From NCBI RefSeq assembly GCF_021165935.1, contig NZ_CP088953.1, forward strand, positions 1,307,001-1,371,000: 64,000 nucleotides of DNA, written 5' to 3'. Shown here piece by piece: positions 8,101 through 16,640 of the stretch (positions within the stretch are counted from its first letter, which is position 1; the number at the start of each line of letters is the position of its first letter). Under the pieces are notes generated by a model. It was given only the letters and a program-made list of their open reading frames with translations, ran no database searches and was not told the origin of the DNA. The DNA comes from Microbulbifer elongatus. GTDB taxonomy: Bacteria > Pseudomonadota > Gammaproteobacteria > Pseudomonadales > Cellvibrionaceae. Position numbers and translations under genes: made by a program.

Positions 8101-10647
8101 ATGAAAAAGCGAATTTTGCTGGGGGTCATCTCCGCACTGGTAGCCGGGGCCGGGCTTAGCGGCTGCGGCGAAGAGAACATGACCGCGCCGAAAGTGGGAC
8201 ACAGCGCTGGCGATAACCGGGAATCCGTCGCCGCCTGGCCGGCGCTCACTCCCGGTATTCCACAAGACCCGGCGATTGAGGCGCGTATCGACGATCTTCT
8301 CGAACGGATGTCGGTGGAAGAGAAAGTGGGCCAGATGATCCAGGCGGAGATCAAGAGTGTGACTCCGGAAGAGGCCCGGGCCTACCACCTCGGCGCCATC
8401 CTGAATGGTGGTGGCGCCTTCCCCAATAACGACAAGCACGCGAGTGTGGCCGACTGGGTGGCGCTTGCGGATGCTTTCTATCACGCCTCCATGGATACCA
8501 GTGACGGCGGCGTTGCGATCCCGATCATCTGGGGTACCGACGCGGTGCACGGCCACAACAATGTGATCGGTGCGACCCTGTTTCCACACAATATCGGCCT
8601 TGGCGCCACGCAAAACCCCGAACTGATGCGTCAGATTGGCGCGGTGACCGCGGCGGAAGTCTCGGCCACCGGTATCGATTGGGTCTTCGCCCCCACACTG
8701 GCGGTCACCCGGGATGACCGCTGGGGCCGCAGCTACGAATCCTACTCGGAGGATCCACAGATCGTGCGCAGTTACAGCGGTCGGCTGGTGGAGGGGCTGC
8801 AGGGCAGCCCCGACAGTGATGCGCTGTTCGCACCCAAGCGGGTGGTGAGCACAGCCAAGCATTTTATCGCCGATGGCGGAACCGAAAACGGCATCGACCG
8901 CGGTGATGCAATCATGTCGGAAGCAGAGTTGATCGAGGTTCATGCGCAGGGTTACTTCTCTGCCATTGAATCCGGCGTTCAGACCGTCATGGCGTCGTTC
9001 AGCAGCTGGAACGGGGAAAAACTGCACGGGCACAAATACCTGCTCACCGATGTGTTGAAAGAGCGTCTCGGATTTGATGGATTCGTGGTCGGCGACTGGG
9101 CCGGCCATCAGTTTGTCAATGGCTGCTCCAATGTGAGTTGTCCCCAGGCGGTCAATGCCGGCCTGGATATGTTTATGGCCCCGGACCCCAGCTGGAAAAC
9201 CCTGTACGCCAACACCGTGGCCCAGGCCAAAAGCGGAGACATTTCCCCGCAGCGTCTGGACGACGCGGTGCGGCGGATCCTGCGGGTCAAGTTGCGTGCG
9301 GGACTGTTTGACGCCGGTGCACCATCGACCCGGGCCTATGCGGCGGATGAATCCTTGATCGGCGCGCCGGCACACCGGGCTGTGGCCCGTCAGGCCGTGC
9401 GCGAGTCACTGGTGCTGCTGAAGAACAACCACGGATTGCTGCCCCTGGCGCGCAACCAGCGAATTCTGGTGACCGGAGACGGCGCCGACAATATCGGCAA
9501 ACAATCCGGGGGCTGGAGTATTACCTGGCAGGGTACCGGCAACGAAAACGCCGACTTCCCCGGTGCGACCTCGATATACGCTGGCATCGCCGAGGCAGTG
9601 TCCGGTGCCGGTGGGGTTGCTGAGCTATCGGTTGATGGCCGCTATCGCCAGAAACCCGATGTGGCCATTGTGGTCTTTGGCGAAGATCCCTATGCGGAAA
9701 TGCAGGGGGATGTATCGAACCTCGACTATCCGGGGGATGCGGATCTGGCGTTGATGCAGCGGCTGAAAGCCGAGGGTATCCCGGTCGTCTCCCTGTTTAT
9801 TACCGGGCGTCCGTTGTGGGTAAACCCAGAGATCAATGCTTCCGATGCGTTTGCCGTGATCTGGCAACCGGGCACGGAAGGTGGCGGTGTGGCCGACGTT
9901 ATTCTTCGCGATGACAAGGGCGCGGTGAACCACGATTTCAAAGGGAAGCTGACGTTCTCCTGGCCCAATGATGCGCAGCCAGTGGTGCGAAATCGCGGTG
10001 AAAATACCGAGCTGGCGCAATTCCAATACGGCTACGGCCTCGACTACGGTCAGTCCGTGCAGCTTGCTGCACTGCCGGAAAACAGTGGCCTGGCGGTATC
10101 CCGCGGCGATGAGGCCCTGGCGGTGTTTAATGGACGCGCGCTGGATCCGTGGCGTCTGCAGGTGACCGATGCCGGAAACAATCAGACGGTCATTGCCAGC
10201 AGTGTTTCCCGTTTGCAGGGCATCAGCGTGCAGTCGGTGGATCGCAATGTGCAGGAAGACAGCCGCCGTCTGCAATGGAGCGGGGAAGGGAGCGCTGTGG
10301 CCGGCTTCTTTGCCAACAGCCGTACCGACCTCACCGGTTATCTGCAGAATCAGGGTGCACTGGTATTCGATGTGAAAGTCGATGGTGCACCCAGCGATGC
10401 GGTCAATCTCGGTGTTTTCTGTGGCCAGGATTGTGGCGCGGAACAGCCGATTACCGATGTTCTGAAGGGCGCGGTACCTGGCGAATGGCGCACGGTCAGC
10501 GTCGACCTGCAGTGCCTGGCTAACGGTGGGGCGAAAATGGATATGGTACTGTCCCCCTTTTATGTGCGCACCGCCGGTGCCCTGGATATGACCGTGCACA
10601 ACGTCCGTATCGCGTCCCAGGCCAGCGCGGATATTCACTGCGGATAG
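8101..10647 (+). CDS. GH3 exo-beta-glucosidase (ExoP-like), lipoprotein
   Basis: An 848-residue GH3 enzyme expected to release glucose from beta-1,3/1,4-gluco-oligosaccharides. Lipobox LSGC at the end of the signal peptide predicts a lipoprotein. The catalytic (beta/alpha)8 domain covers about 50-400, with the nucleophile in FDGFVVGDWAGH (D332) and KHFIADGGTENG, where K-H helps bind substrate. The second alpha/beta domain covers about 420-650. The C-terminal 170 residues form the galactose-binding-like domain seen in ExoP of Pseudoalteromonas, also found at the end of GH16 here. The GH16 plus GH3 pair with downstream glucokinase is a standard laminarin-to-glucose-6-phosphate route. Confidence 0.92.
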   Translation: MKKRILLGVISALVAGAGLSGCGEENMTAPKVGHSAGDNRESVAAWPALTPGIPQDPAIEARIDDLLERMSVEEKVGQMIQAEIKSVTPEEARAYHLGAILNGGGAFPNNDKHASVADWVALADAFYHASMDTSDGGVAIPIIWGTDAVHGHNNVIGATLFPHNIGLGATQNPELMRQIGAVTAAEVSATGIDWVFAPTLAVTRDDRWGRSYESYSEDPQIVRSYSGRLVEGLQGSPDSDALFAPKRVVSTAKHFIADGGTENGIDRGDAIMSEAELIEVHAQGYFSAIESGVQTVMASFSSWNGEKLHGHKYLLTDVLKERLGFDGFVVGDWAGHQFVNGCSNVSCPQAVNAGLDMFMAPDPSWKTLYANTVAQAKSGDISPQRLDDAVRRILRVKLRAGLFDAGAPSTRAYAADESLIGAPAHRAVARQAVRESLVLLKNNHGLLPLARNQRILVTGDGADNIGKQSGGWSITWQGTGNENADFPGATSIYAGIAEAVSGAGGVAELSVDGRYRQKPDVAIVVFGEDPYAEMQGDVSNLDYPGDADLALMQRLKAEGIPVVSLFITGRPLWVNPEINASDAFAVIWQPGTEGGGVADVILRDDKGAVNHDFKGKLTFSWPNDAQPVVRNRGENTELAQFQYGYGLDYGQSVQLAALPENSGLAVSRGDEALAVFNGRALDPWRLQVTDAGNNQTVIASSVSRLQGISVQSVDRNVQEDSRRLQWSGEGSAVAGFFANSRTDLTGYLQNQGALVFDVKVDGAPSDAVNLGVFCGQDCGAEQPITDVLKGAVPGEWRTVSVDLQCLANGGAKMDMVLSPFYVRTAGALDMTVHNVRIASQASADIHCG

Positions 10648-10799
10648 TCTGATCCCCCCCCGTGCGCTCCGGTTGCCAGGCATCCTGCCGGTGGCAACCG
10701 GAGTCGGGCAGCAGCCTGCGGTTGCCCATCCTTTCACAAACCCTGCGATCGCACGCTTTCCTCTATCAACTCCGAGCGCACCCCGGGAGGGACATCCCG

Positions 10800-11963
10800 T
10801 CAGGGAGGCGGTGGGGGTGCCTGAGCGGCAAGCGCCTGTTTCCGGAACTCGGTGGGGGACATGCCCACCAACCGACTGAAAAACCGGTGAAATGCCGACT
10901 TGCTGTTGAAGCCGGATTCCAGCAGCACATCCAGTACCGTCATATCGGCCTTGTCCGGGTTGGCCAGCAGCGCCTTGGCGGTTTCTACCCGGTAGCGGTT
11001 CACGAATTCAAAGAAATTGGTTCCGAAATGCTTGTTGATGACCGCGGAAACCTCTTTGGGGGGCAGGTCGATCCGGTCGGAAAACTGTTCCAGGTTCAGG
11101 TTTTTTTTGAGAAAAATCTTATCCTGCTCCATGGCATTGCGGACCTTCTCTATGGCCGGCTCGGAGGGCTCCTCCTCCGCATTCACCTCGGGCGTTTCCT
11201 CTGTGGGCTGGGTAACCAGTAGCTGGTGCGCGTACGTCAGGCTATAGGCAAAAAACGCGTTGATCAGGATGAACGACAGATAGTTGTCGGCAATACCCAT
11301 ATAGTCCGCCACCACTTCGCTGGAGAATTTGGCCACGACGTGCACCACCATGGTCCAGGCCCAGGCGATGCATACGCCCCATACCAGTGCCGACAGCCAG
11401 TGCAGCTCCACTTCGGAGATATGCGAATACTCGTCTTTCAAGGCGTGGCGGTAGCGGCGCAGCTGCAGCAATGCCGCAACTGCATAGGCAAAGGGCACCA
11501 GCGAAGCCAGATCCCAGATCAGTTCAATAAAAGAGGCGGGGAGTGCCTGCTCTAGGTTGTGGGCATTGCGCAGGTCACTGCTGGATATACCGAACAGCGC
11601 AATACACAGCAGCACCAGCAGTGTCGGCAGCAGGTGTATCGCCATGTTCGGTGTAAAACTCAGCTTCTGCCGGGTCAGCGAGCAGACATACAGGTAAATC
11701 GCAGGCCCCTTCAGCAAGAGCGTTGCAAACAGCAGGTACGGCAGTGCCGTTTGCTCGAACCAGGGAGCAAGAGTGAACTGATCATTCCACAGCAGCAGGG
11801 TACAGCCGGATGCAACGGCAATGATCAGCAGAAACGCTGTCAGCAAACGGCCATCGTGGCGGGCGCGGGTGGGCAGGATTGACTGGAATACCGCAAGCAG
11901 CAGGCACTCGGCCGCCGTCATCAACAGGACCACGTCGTGGATATTGAAGATGTATTGTTTCAT
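10800..11963 (-). CDS. Membrane-embedded AraC-family transcription regulator
   Basis: A 387-residue protein with about seven hydrophobic helices in the first 250 residues (for example VVLLMTAAECLLLAVF, MAIHLLPTLLVLLCIALFGI and YLSFILINAFFAYSLTYAHQLL), an acidic connector, then an AraC/XylS DNA-binding domain (about 280-385) with two helix-turn-helices, the second in LDVLLESGFNSKSAFHRFFSRLVGMSPTEFR. The architecture is that of 7TM AraC regulators that sense a signal at the inner membrane. It converges on GH3 and is divergent from glucokinase. Position suggests control of the laminarin genes. A copy of the shared motif lies 172 bases upstream of its own start. Confidence 0.85.
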   Translation of the reverse strand: MKQYIFNIHDVVLLMTAAECLLLAVFQSILPTRARHDGRLLTAFLLIIAVASGCTLLLWNDQFTLAPWFEQTALPYLLFATLLLKGPAIYLYVCSLTRQKLSFTPNMAIHLLPTLLVLLCIALFGISSSDLRNAHNLEQALPASFIELIWDLASLVPFAYAVAALLQLRRYRHALKDEYSHISEVELHWLSALVWGVCIAWAWTMVVHVVAKFSSEVVADYMGIADNYLSFILINAFFAYSLTYAHQLLVTQPTEETPEVNAEEEPSEPAIEKVRNAMEQDKIFLKKNLNLEQFSDRIDLPPKEVSAVINKHFGTNFFEFVNRYRVETAKALLANPDKADMTVLDVLLESGFNSKSAFHRFFSRLVGMSPTEFRKQALAAQAPPPPP

Positions 11964-12528
11964 TGAGACATCGCCGAACGGTTCTTGTGGTTGTTGTTAT
12001 ATTTTTATGGGATTCAGGGATGGCAGTATATGAGAATTCCCTCCGGGGGAGGAGCGCGCAGGCCGGCGGCGGCACCACTGCTACCATCCCGGTTTGTGGA
12101 ATTGCGCAAAGTGACACAGTCCAGTTTGCGGAATCTTTCAAAGTGGGGCGACGCAAAAGAGGCGGTTCAGGAAACTGGGCCTATCGGGAGCAAGGGCGGG
12201 CATACGCCGATGTGCTTCCCGACATCTCTCTCTTCTCCCGTTGAGGGGAAAATCTCGTCGACCTTCCACATTGGCAGGGCCGGCAGGGAACACCTGCCGG
12301 ACTTTTTTCCACTAACGGGTCACAGCGCTGGCCTCCCCGCGCAATCGAATGTCCGCGATAGGATGCTATCGGCGCCTCATCCCCCCATATTTCGCTCTCC
12401 TACACCCGCCAGGGCTGGAGTTTTTGTTGGCAAATCATTACCTTATAGCGCCTTTTTTGGGGCGGTAATCCCTATCCTCTGAACCTGTCCAGCCCCGGAA
12501 GCTACTCGGAACCTAAAAGGAAAGCGTC
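11964..12528. promoter_or_regulatory. 565-base divergent region between the AraC regulator and glk
   Basis: Holds two tandem sequences, TTTGTGGAATTGCGCAAAGT (12093-12112) and TTTGCGGAATCTTTCAAAGT (12125-12144). The second runs into copy 4 of the shared motif (CTTTCAAAGTGGGGCGACG, 12135-12153). A plus-strand intrinsic terminator follows at 12280-12308, and a second GC-rich part leads to the glk ribosome site AAAGGA. Open frames here lack coding character. Confidence 0.5.
12280..12308 (+). terminator. Intrinsic terminator upstream of glk
   Basis: CCGGCAGG (12280-12287) pairs with CCTGCCGG (12293-12300), loop GAACA, followed by ACTTTTTT. No convincing gene precedes it on the plus strand, so it could end a short leader RNA or small RNA. 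Confidence 0.7.
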
Positions 12529-13491
12529 ATGACCAGAATTGTTGCGGACATCGGCGGCACCAATGCCCGCTTCGCCATTGCCCATCCGCACCAGGGCGGC
12601 TATCGGCTGGAAGCCATTCACGTGGTGAACTGCGCCAAATTTGACGACTTCTATACCGCCATGGGGCAGTGGCTGGAAGGCCTGGAACAGGCGCGCCCCA
12701 GCGAAGCCTGTGTCGCCGTGGCCGGGCCGGTAGAAAAGACCCCCGAGGGTGGCCGTGTCACCATGACCAACCTCGGCTGGGATATTCGCGCTGAAGAGCT
12801 GTGCAAGCGCTTCGAGCTGGACCGCGCTCTGGTGGTCAATGACTTCGCCGCTCTGGCGCTCTCCTTGCCGCGGTTGCAGGGCGAAGACAAGTGGGCCCTG
12901 CGGGATGTGCCCTCGGAAGCGAATGGCTGCATGGCGGTGCTCGGCCCCGGCACCGGTCTCGGGGTGGCCGCCATCATCCACGAAGCGGGTGCTTACCGGG
13001 TGGTGCCAGGAGAGGGCGGCCACGCCAATCTCTCCGCGGGCAGTGAGCGCGAGCTGGAGCTGCTGCAGATCCTCGCGCGTCAACAGATGCCGGTGTACAA
13101 CGAGTATGTACTGAGCGGTGGCGGGCTGGTCAATCTGTACCGGGCGGTAGCGGCCCTGCACGGCCGCCCGGCGGAAGACTTCACTCCGCCGGATGTGAGC
13201 AGCCGCGGTCTGGACGGCTCCGATCCCCTGTGTCGGGAAACCCTGATCGACTTCCTCAACTTCCTCGGCAGCGCCGCCGGCGACGCGGCCCTCTATTATG
13301 TGGCTCGCGGCGGCATCTTTCTGGGCGGCGGTGTGCTTCCGCGCATTGAAGCTCTGCTGCCGGAAAGCCAGTTCGAGCAGCGCTTTACCAATAAGGGGCG
13401 CCTGAGCGACTGGCTGAACGGTGTGCGGGTGGAAGTGCTGAAAGCGGGCTATCCGGCGCTGATCGGCGCCGCCGCCTGGCTGGAGCGCTGA
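12529..13491 (+). CDS. glk: Glucokinase
   Basis: A 320-residue cytoplasmic ATP:glucose 6-phosphotransferase of the bacterial Glk type. Visible are the phosphate-1 motif DIGGTNARF (residues 7-15), the phosphate-2/adenosine region VLGPGTGLGVA, and the substrate-binding EGGHANLSA with the Glu/His typical of Glk; length matches E. coli Glk (321). The RBS AAAGGA lies 9 bases before the ATG. Glucose released by GH3, GH31 and the GH13 enzymes would be trapped here as glucose-6-phosphate, so the gene serves both flanking glycan loci. It starts 565 bases from the divergent AraC gene and ends 225 bases before the TonB receptor. Confidence 0.93.
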   Translation: MTRIVADIGGTNARFAIAHPHQGGYRLEAIHVVNCAKFDDFYTAMGQWLEGLEQARPSEACVAVAGPVEKTPEGGRVTMTNLGWDIRAEELCKRFELDRALVVNDFAALALSLPRLQGEDKWALRDVPSEANGCMAVLGPGTGLGVAAIIHEAGAYRVVPGEGGHANLSAGSERELELLQILARQQMPVYNEYVLSGGGLVNLYRAVAALHGRPAEDFTPPDVSSRGLDGSDPLCRETLIDFLNFLGSAAGDAALYYVARGGIFLGGGVLPRIEALLPESQFEQRFTNKGRLSDWLNGVRVEVLKAGYPALIGAAAWLER

Positions 13492-13526
13492 CCGGCCGGT
13501 TCTCCAGCCTTTTCGCACATTCGGAG

Positions 13527-13555
13527 CTGAACAAAGTTTGTTCAGTCCGTATAAT
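13527..13555 (+). promoter_or_regulatory. Palindrome beside a TATAAT box upstream of the TonB receptor
   Basis: CTGAACAAAGTTTGTTCAG (13527-13545) is a perfect 9+1+9 palindrome ending four bases before TATAAT (13550-13555). The position covers the -35 region, as expected for a repressor operator. ACCATATGGT at 13561-13570 is another small palindrome. No protein in the window can be assigned to it. Confidence 0.45.
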
Positions 13556-13625
13556 CTCCCACCATATGGTGATCTGGGTCGGCCCTTCCATCCCTCTACC
13601 CCTCTGCCGGCCCCAGCTTCTCCCC

Positions 13626-13650
13626 CCTCCTCCCCCCATGGGGGTGGAGG
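13626..13650. promoter_or_regulatory. MalT-like boxes before the TonB receptor
   Basis: CCTCCTCCCC at 13626-13635 is, on the minus strand, exactly GGGGAGGAGG, the enterobacterial MalT box (GGGGAKGAGG). GGGGTGGAGG at 13641-13650 is a one-mismatch copy on the plus strand. A TAGGAT that could be a -10 starts at 13671. The ATG is 66 bases after the second box, too far for a ribosome site. Confidence 0.5.
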
Positions 13651-13716
13651 ATAAGGACTTCGGGTAAGCCTAGGATGGCATTACTCACCATAACGATAAG
13701 TCCAAGGGAGAAGATG

Positions 13717-16503
13717 ATGAGTCTGACTAACAAACGTTTCCGGCCGGCACTGCTGTCTGCAGCCATTGCCGCGTCCGTGACATCCGTAGGCGTATTTGCC
13801 CAGGAAGATGCCAGCACCAGCCTGGAAGAAATTACCGTTACCGGTTTCCGCAAGAGTCTGCAGGATTCCATCGGCACCAAGCGCGATGCCAAGGGCGTAG
13901 TCGAAGCAATCTCTGCAGAAGATATCGGCAAGTTGCCGGATTCCTCAATCGCCGAGTCTCTTTCCCGTCTGCCGGGCCTGGCGGCCCAGCGCCTGGATGG
14001 CCGTGCCAGTAAGGTATCTATCCGCGGATTTGGTGAAAACGAAAGCGCCACTACCTTTAATGGCCGCGAGCAGGTGTCCATTGGTGATAACCGCGGTGTA
14101 GAGTTTGACCTCTACCCCTCTGAAATCATGGCCGGTGTAACCGTCTACAAGACACCGCAGGCGAGCCTGGAAGCTGAAGGCATTGCCGGTGTCATCGACA
14201 TGCAGACCGTCAAGCCTCTGGAGCGTGGTGAGCGCACCATTCAGTTCAATGCGCAAATGGAGCAGACCAGCTTCGGCAAGCTGAACCCGGACGGCGAAGA
14301 CCAGGGCCAGCGCGCAACCTTCTCCTATATCGATCAGTTCGCCGATGACACTGTCGGTGTGGCGTTTGCCTTCAACACCATGAGCTCTCCGAGCCAGGAA
14401 GAGCGCTGGAACTCCTGGGGCTACCCTGAATTTGAAGTGGATGGTGAGAACTATTCCATCCTCGGCGGTGCCAAGCCTTTTGTGCGTTCCTCGGTCCTGG
14501 ATCGTGACAGCGCCATGCTGGTGGTTGAGCTGCAGCCGAACGAAAAACTGCACACTACCTTCGATGCGCTCTACGTAGATTTCGAAGATGAACGCATCCT
14601 GCGCGGTATCGAAATTCCCTTCGCCTGGGGGCAGGGCAGCCTGTCCGCCGACTTTGCCGATGCGGATCCCGCCTCTGGCTTCCTGACCAGCGCCAGCACT
14701 GATGGCCAACGCGTGGTCGTGCGGAATGACCTGGAGTCCCGCAAGGCGGAAATGAATTCTTTTGGTGTCAACACCAAGTACGATTTCACCGATACACTCC
14801 AGCTGGAATTCGACGCGAGCCACTCCAAAGTAGAGCGTGAGATCTGGAGCTTCGAAAGCTACTCCGGTACCGGCCGTGGCGACAGTGAAGGTGTCGCGGA
14901 TAACCTGAGCTACACATTCCGCCCGGGTAACACCGGTGCCCAGTTTACCCACGAGCTGGATTACAGCGACTTTGACCTGATTCAGCTGGGTGGCCCACTG
15001 ACCTGGGGTTGGAGTGCTGCCCTGAACGACAAGTACAATCTGGCGGGTACTGATTACGAAAACGCTGCTCAGGATGGCTTCCTCAATACACCGGAGATCG
15101 ACGACGAGCTGACCCAGCTGAAACTGGCTGCAACTCAGCTGGTTGAACTGGGCCCGGTAAACGAGATTTCCTACGGTGTGTCCTACCGCGACCGCGAGAA
15201 GGTGAAGCGCTCCGAGGGTTACTACATGACCCTGGCAAACTTCGATGGCACCACTGAAAACAGCACTCTGATTGTGCCGGAAGAGTACCGTCTGGGCAGT
15301 GCGTCTCTCGACTTCATCGGAATGGGTGACATGATCGCCTACGACGCGGCGGCGATGCTGCGCGATGGTTACTACGACCTGACCGACGAATCCCTTACCG
15401 GCATCCAGCATCTGACCAAGTCGTACAGCGTTGCTGAAACGGTAACCTCTGCATTTGCTCAGGCGAACTTCGAAAGTGAAGTGGCTGGCCTGGTGCTGAC
15501 GGGTAATCTGGGTGCGCGCTACGTTTATACCGAGCAGCAGTCTGAAGGTTTCGGTGGCCAGGTGATCGATGGCCTGGTGGTTGCGGAAGCCACAGATCTG
15601 AGCCACGACTACGGACATTTCCTGCCGAGCATGAACCTGGCGCTTGAGCTGACCGAATCCCAGACTCTGCGCTTTGGTGCCGCCAAGACCATCTCCCGTG
15701 CCCGCATGGACCAGATGAACGCCTCTGTGGAAGTGAGCTACAACCAGACCCCGGATGCCAATGGCAACAACTGGAGTATCAGCGGTGGTAACCCGCTGCT
15801 GGAGCCGAAGGAAGCGGTGGGTGTCGACCTGTCCTACGAGAACTACTTCAGTGAAGAGGGTTACTTCTCTGTTGCCGTGTTCTGGAAAGACCTGAAGCAA
15901 TGGCACTTCGATGGTAACTACGAAGTTGATTTCTCGGGTGTTGCGGATCCGGCCACTGGTGAAATCCCCGAAAACTCCACCGCGACGGCCTACGGCATGA
16001 TCAATGGCGGCGGAGGCACTCTGCAGGGCTACGAGCTGGCAGCGACTCTGCCGTTCAACCTGTTCCACGAAAGCCTGGATGGATTTGGTCTGCTGGCAAG
16101 TCACACTGGCCTGTCTTCCGACGTTGAAGACCCCAATGGCAACGAGTATGAGCTGCCGGGCCTCTCGGACAGCATCCAGACCATGACGGCGTATTACGAC
16201 AACCGTGGTCTGTCCGCGCGTGTCAGCATGCGTAAGCGCGATGACTTCAAAGGCGAAGTGTTCGGTGTCGGTTTCGACAGCGTACAAGTGGACGTAATGG
16301 GTGAAACCATTGTCGATGCGCAAATCGGCTATGATTTCTCCGAGTCCAACATCAGCGGCCTCGACGGTCTGTCTGTATTCCTGCAGGGTCAGAACCTGAC
16401 GGACGAGCCTTTCACCACATTGAGCGGTGACAACGCCCTCCAGGTTCGTGACTACCAGAGCTATGGTAAGACCTACCTGCTGGGCTTCAGCTACGAGCTG
16501 TAA
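13717..16503 (+). CDS. TonB-dependent receptor (alpha-glucan/oligosaccharide type)
   Basis: A 928-residue outer-membrane receptor for energised uptake of oligosaccharides. It has a signal peptide ending GVFAQ, a short stretch EEITVTGFRKSL (TonB-box region), a plug domain (about 30-170, IGKLPDSSIAESLSRLPG and VSIRGFG) and a beta-barrel ending YLLGFSYEL, with the hydrophobic C-terminal residue needed for barrel assembly. GGGAG lies 6 bases before the ATG at 13717; ATGs at 13714 and 13675 are alternatives. The family is the large Caulobacter MalA/Xanthomonas-type receptor. It is followed by a halogenase and the GH13 lipoprotein, which together with MalT-like boxes upstream suggests maltodextrin as substrate (inference). 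Confidence 0.9.
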   Translation: MSLTNKRFRPALLSAAIAASVTSVGVFAQEDASTSLEEITVTGFRKSLQDSIGTKRDAKGVVEAISAEDIGKLPDSSIAESLSRLPGLAAQRLDGRASKVSIRGFGENESATTFNGREQVSIGDNRGVEFDLYPSEIMAGVTVYKTPQASLEAEGIAGVIDMQTVKPLERGERTIQFNAQMEQTSFGKLNPDGEDQGQRATFSYIDQFADDTVGVAFAFNTMSSPSQEERWNSWGYPEFEVDGENYSILGGAKPFVRSSVLDRDSAMLVVELQPNEKLHTTFDALYVDFEDERILRGIEIPFAWGQGSLSADFADADPASGFLTSASTDGQRVVVRNDLESRKAEMNSFGVNTKYDFTDTLQLEFDASHSKVEREIWSFESYSGTGRGDSEGVADNLSYTFRPGNTGAQFTHELDYSDFDLIQLGGPLTWGWSAALNDKYNLAGTDYENAAQDGFLNTPEIDDELTQLKLAATQLVELGPVNEISYGVSYRDREKVKRSEGYYMTLANFDGTTENSTLIVPEEYRLGSASLDFIGMGDMIAYDAAAMLRDGYYDLTDESLTGIQHLTKSYSVAETVTSAFAQANFESEVAGLVLTGNLGARYVYTEQQSEGFGGQVIDGLVVAEATDLSHDYGHFLPSMNLALELTESQTLRFGAAKTISRARMDQMNASVEVSYNQTPDANGNNWSISGGNPLLEPKEAVGVDLSYENYFSEEGYFSVAVFWKDLKQWHFDGNYEVDFSGVADPATGEIPENSTATAYGMINGGGGTLQGYELAATLPFNLFHESLDGFGLLASHTGLSSDVEDPNGNEYELPGLSDSIQTMTAYYDNRGLSARVSMRKRDDFKGEVFGVGFDSVQVDVMGETIVDAQIGYDFSESNISGLDGLSVFLQGQNLTDEPFTTLSGDNALQVRDYQSYGKTYLLGFSYEL

Positions 16504-16524
16504 GCGTAACTGAGTTGTCTCGAT

Positions 16525-16557
16525 GGCCCCTGTAATCTCGATTGCAGGGGCCTTTTT
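16525..16557 (+). terminator. Terminator after the TonB receptor
   Basis: GGCCCCTGTAAT pairs with ATTGCAGGGGCC around CTCG with one G-U pair, then TTTTT. The following halogenase starts 84 bases later and may be reached by read-through or by its own promoter. Confidence 0.85.
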
Positions 16558-16640
16558 GTTTGCAGGTGTATTTACAAGCCGGGTGCAGGGAACGCGATAG
16601 GTGATGACTGACAAAAACTAGAAGAGTTTCGGAAAATATC

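Noticed and set aside
11985..12482. 165-codon frame in the AraC/glk gap
   Set aside because: No ribosome site, low-complexity composition, and it runs through a strong intrinsic terminator; treated as non-coding.
13945..16614. 889-codon minus-strand frame opposite the TonB receptor
   Set aside because: The plus strand encodes a clear receptor with plug and barrel; the antisense frame is a by-product of GC-rich third positions.
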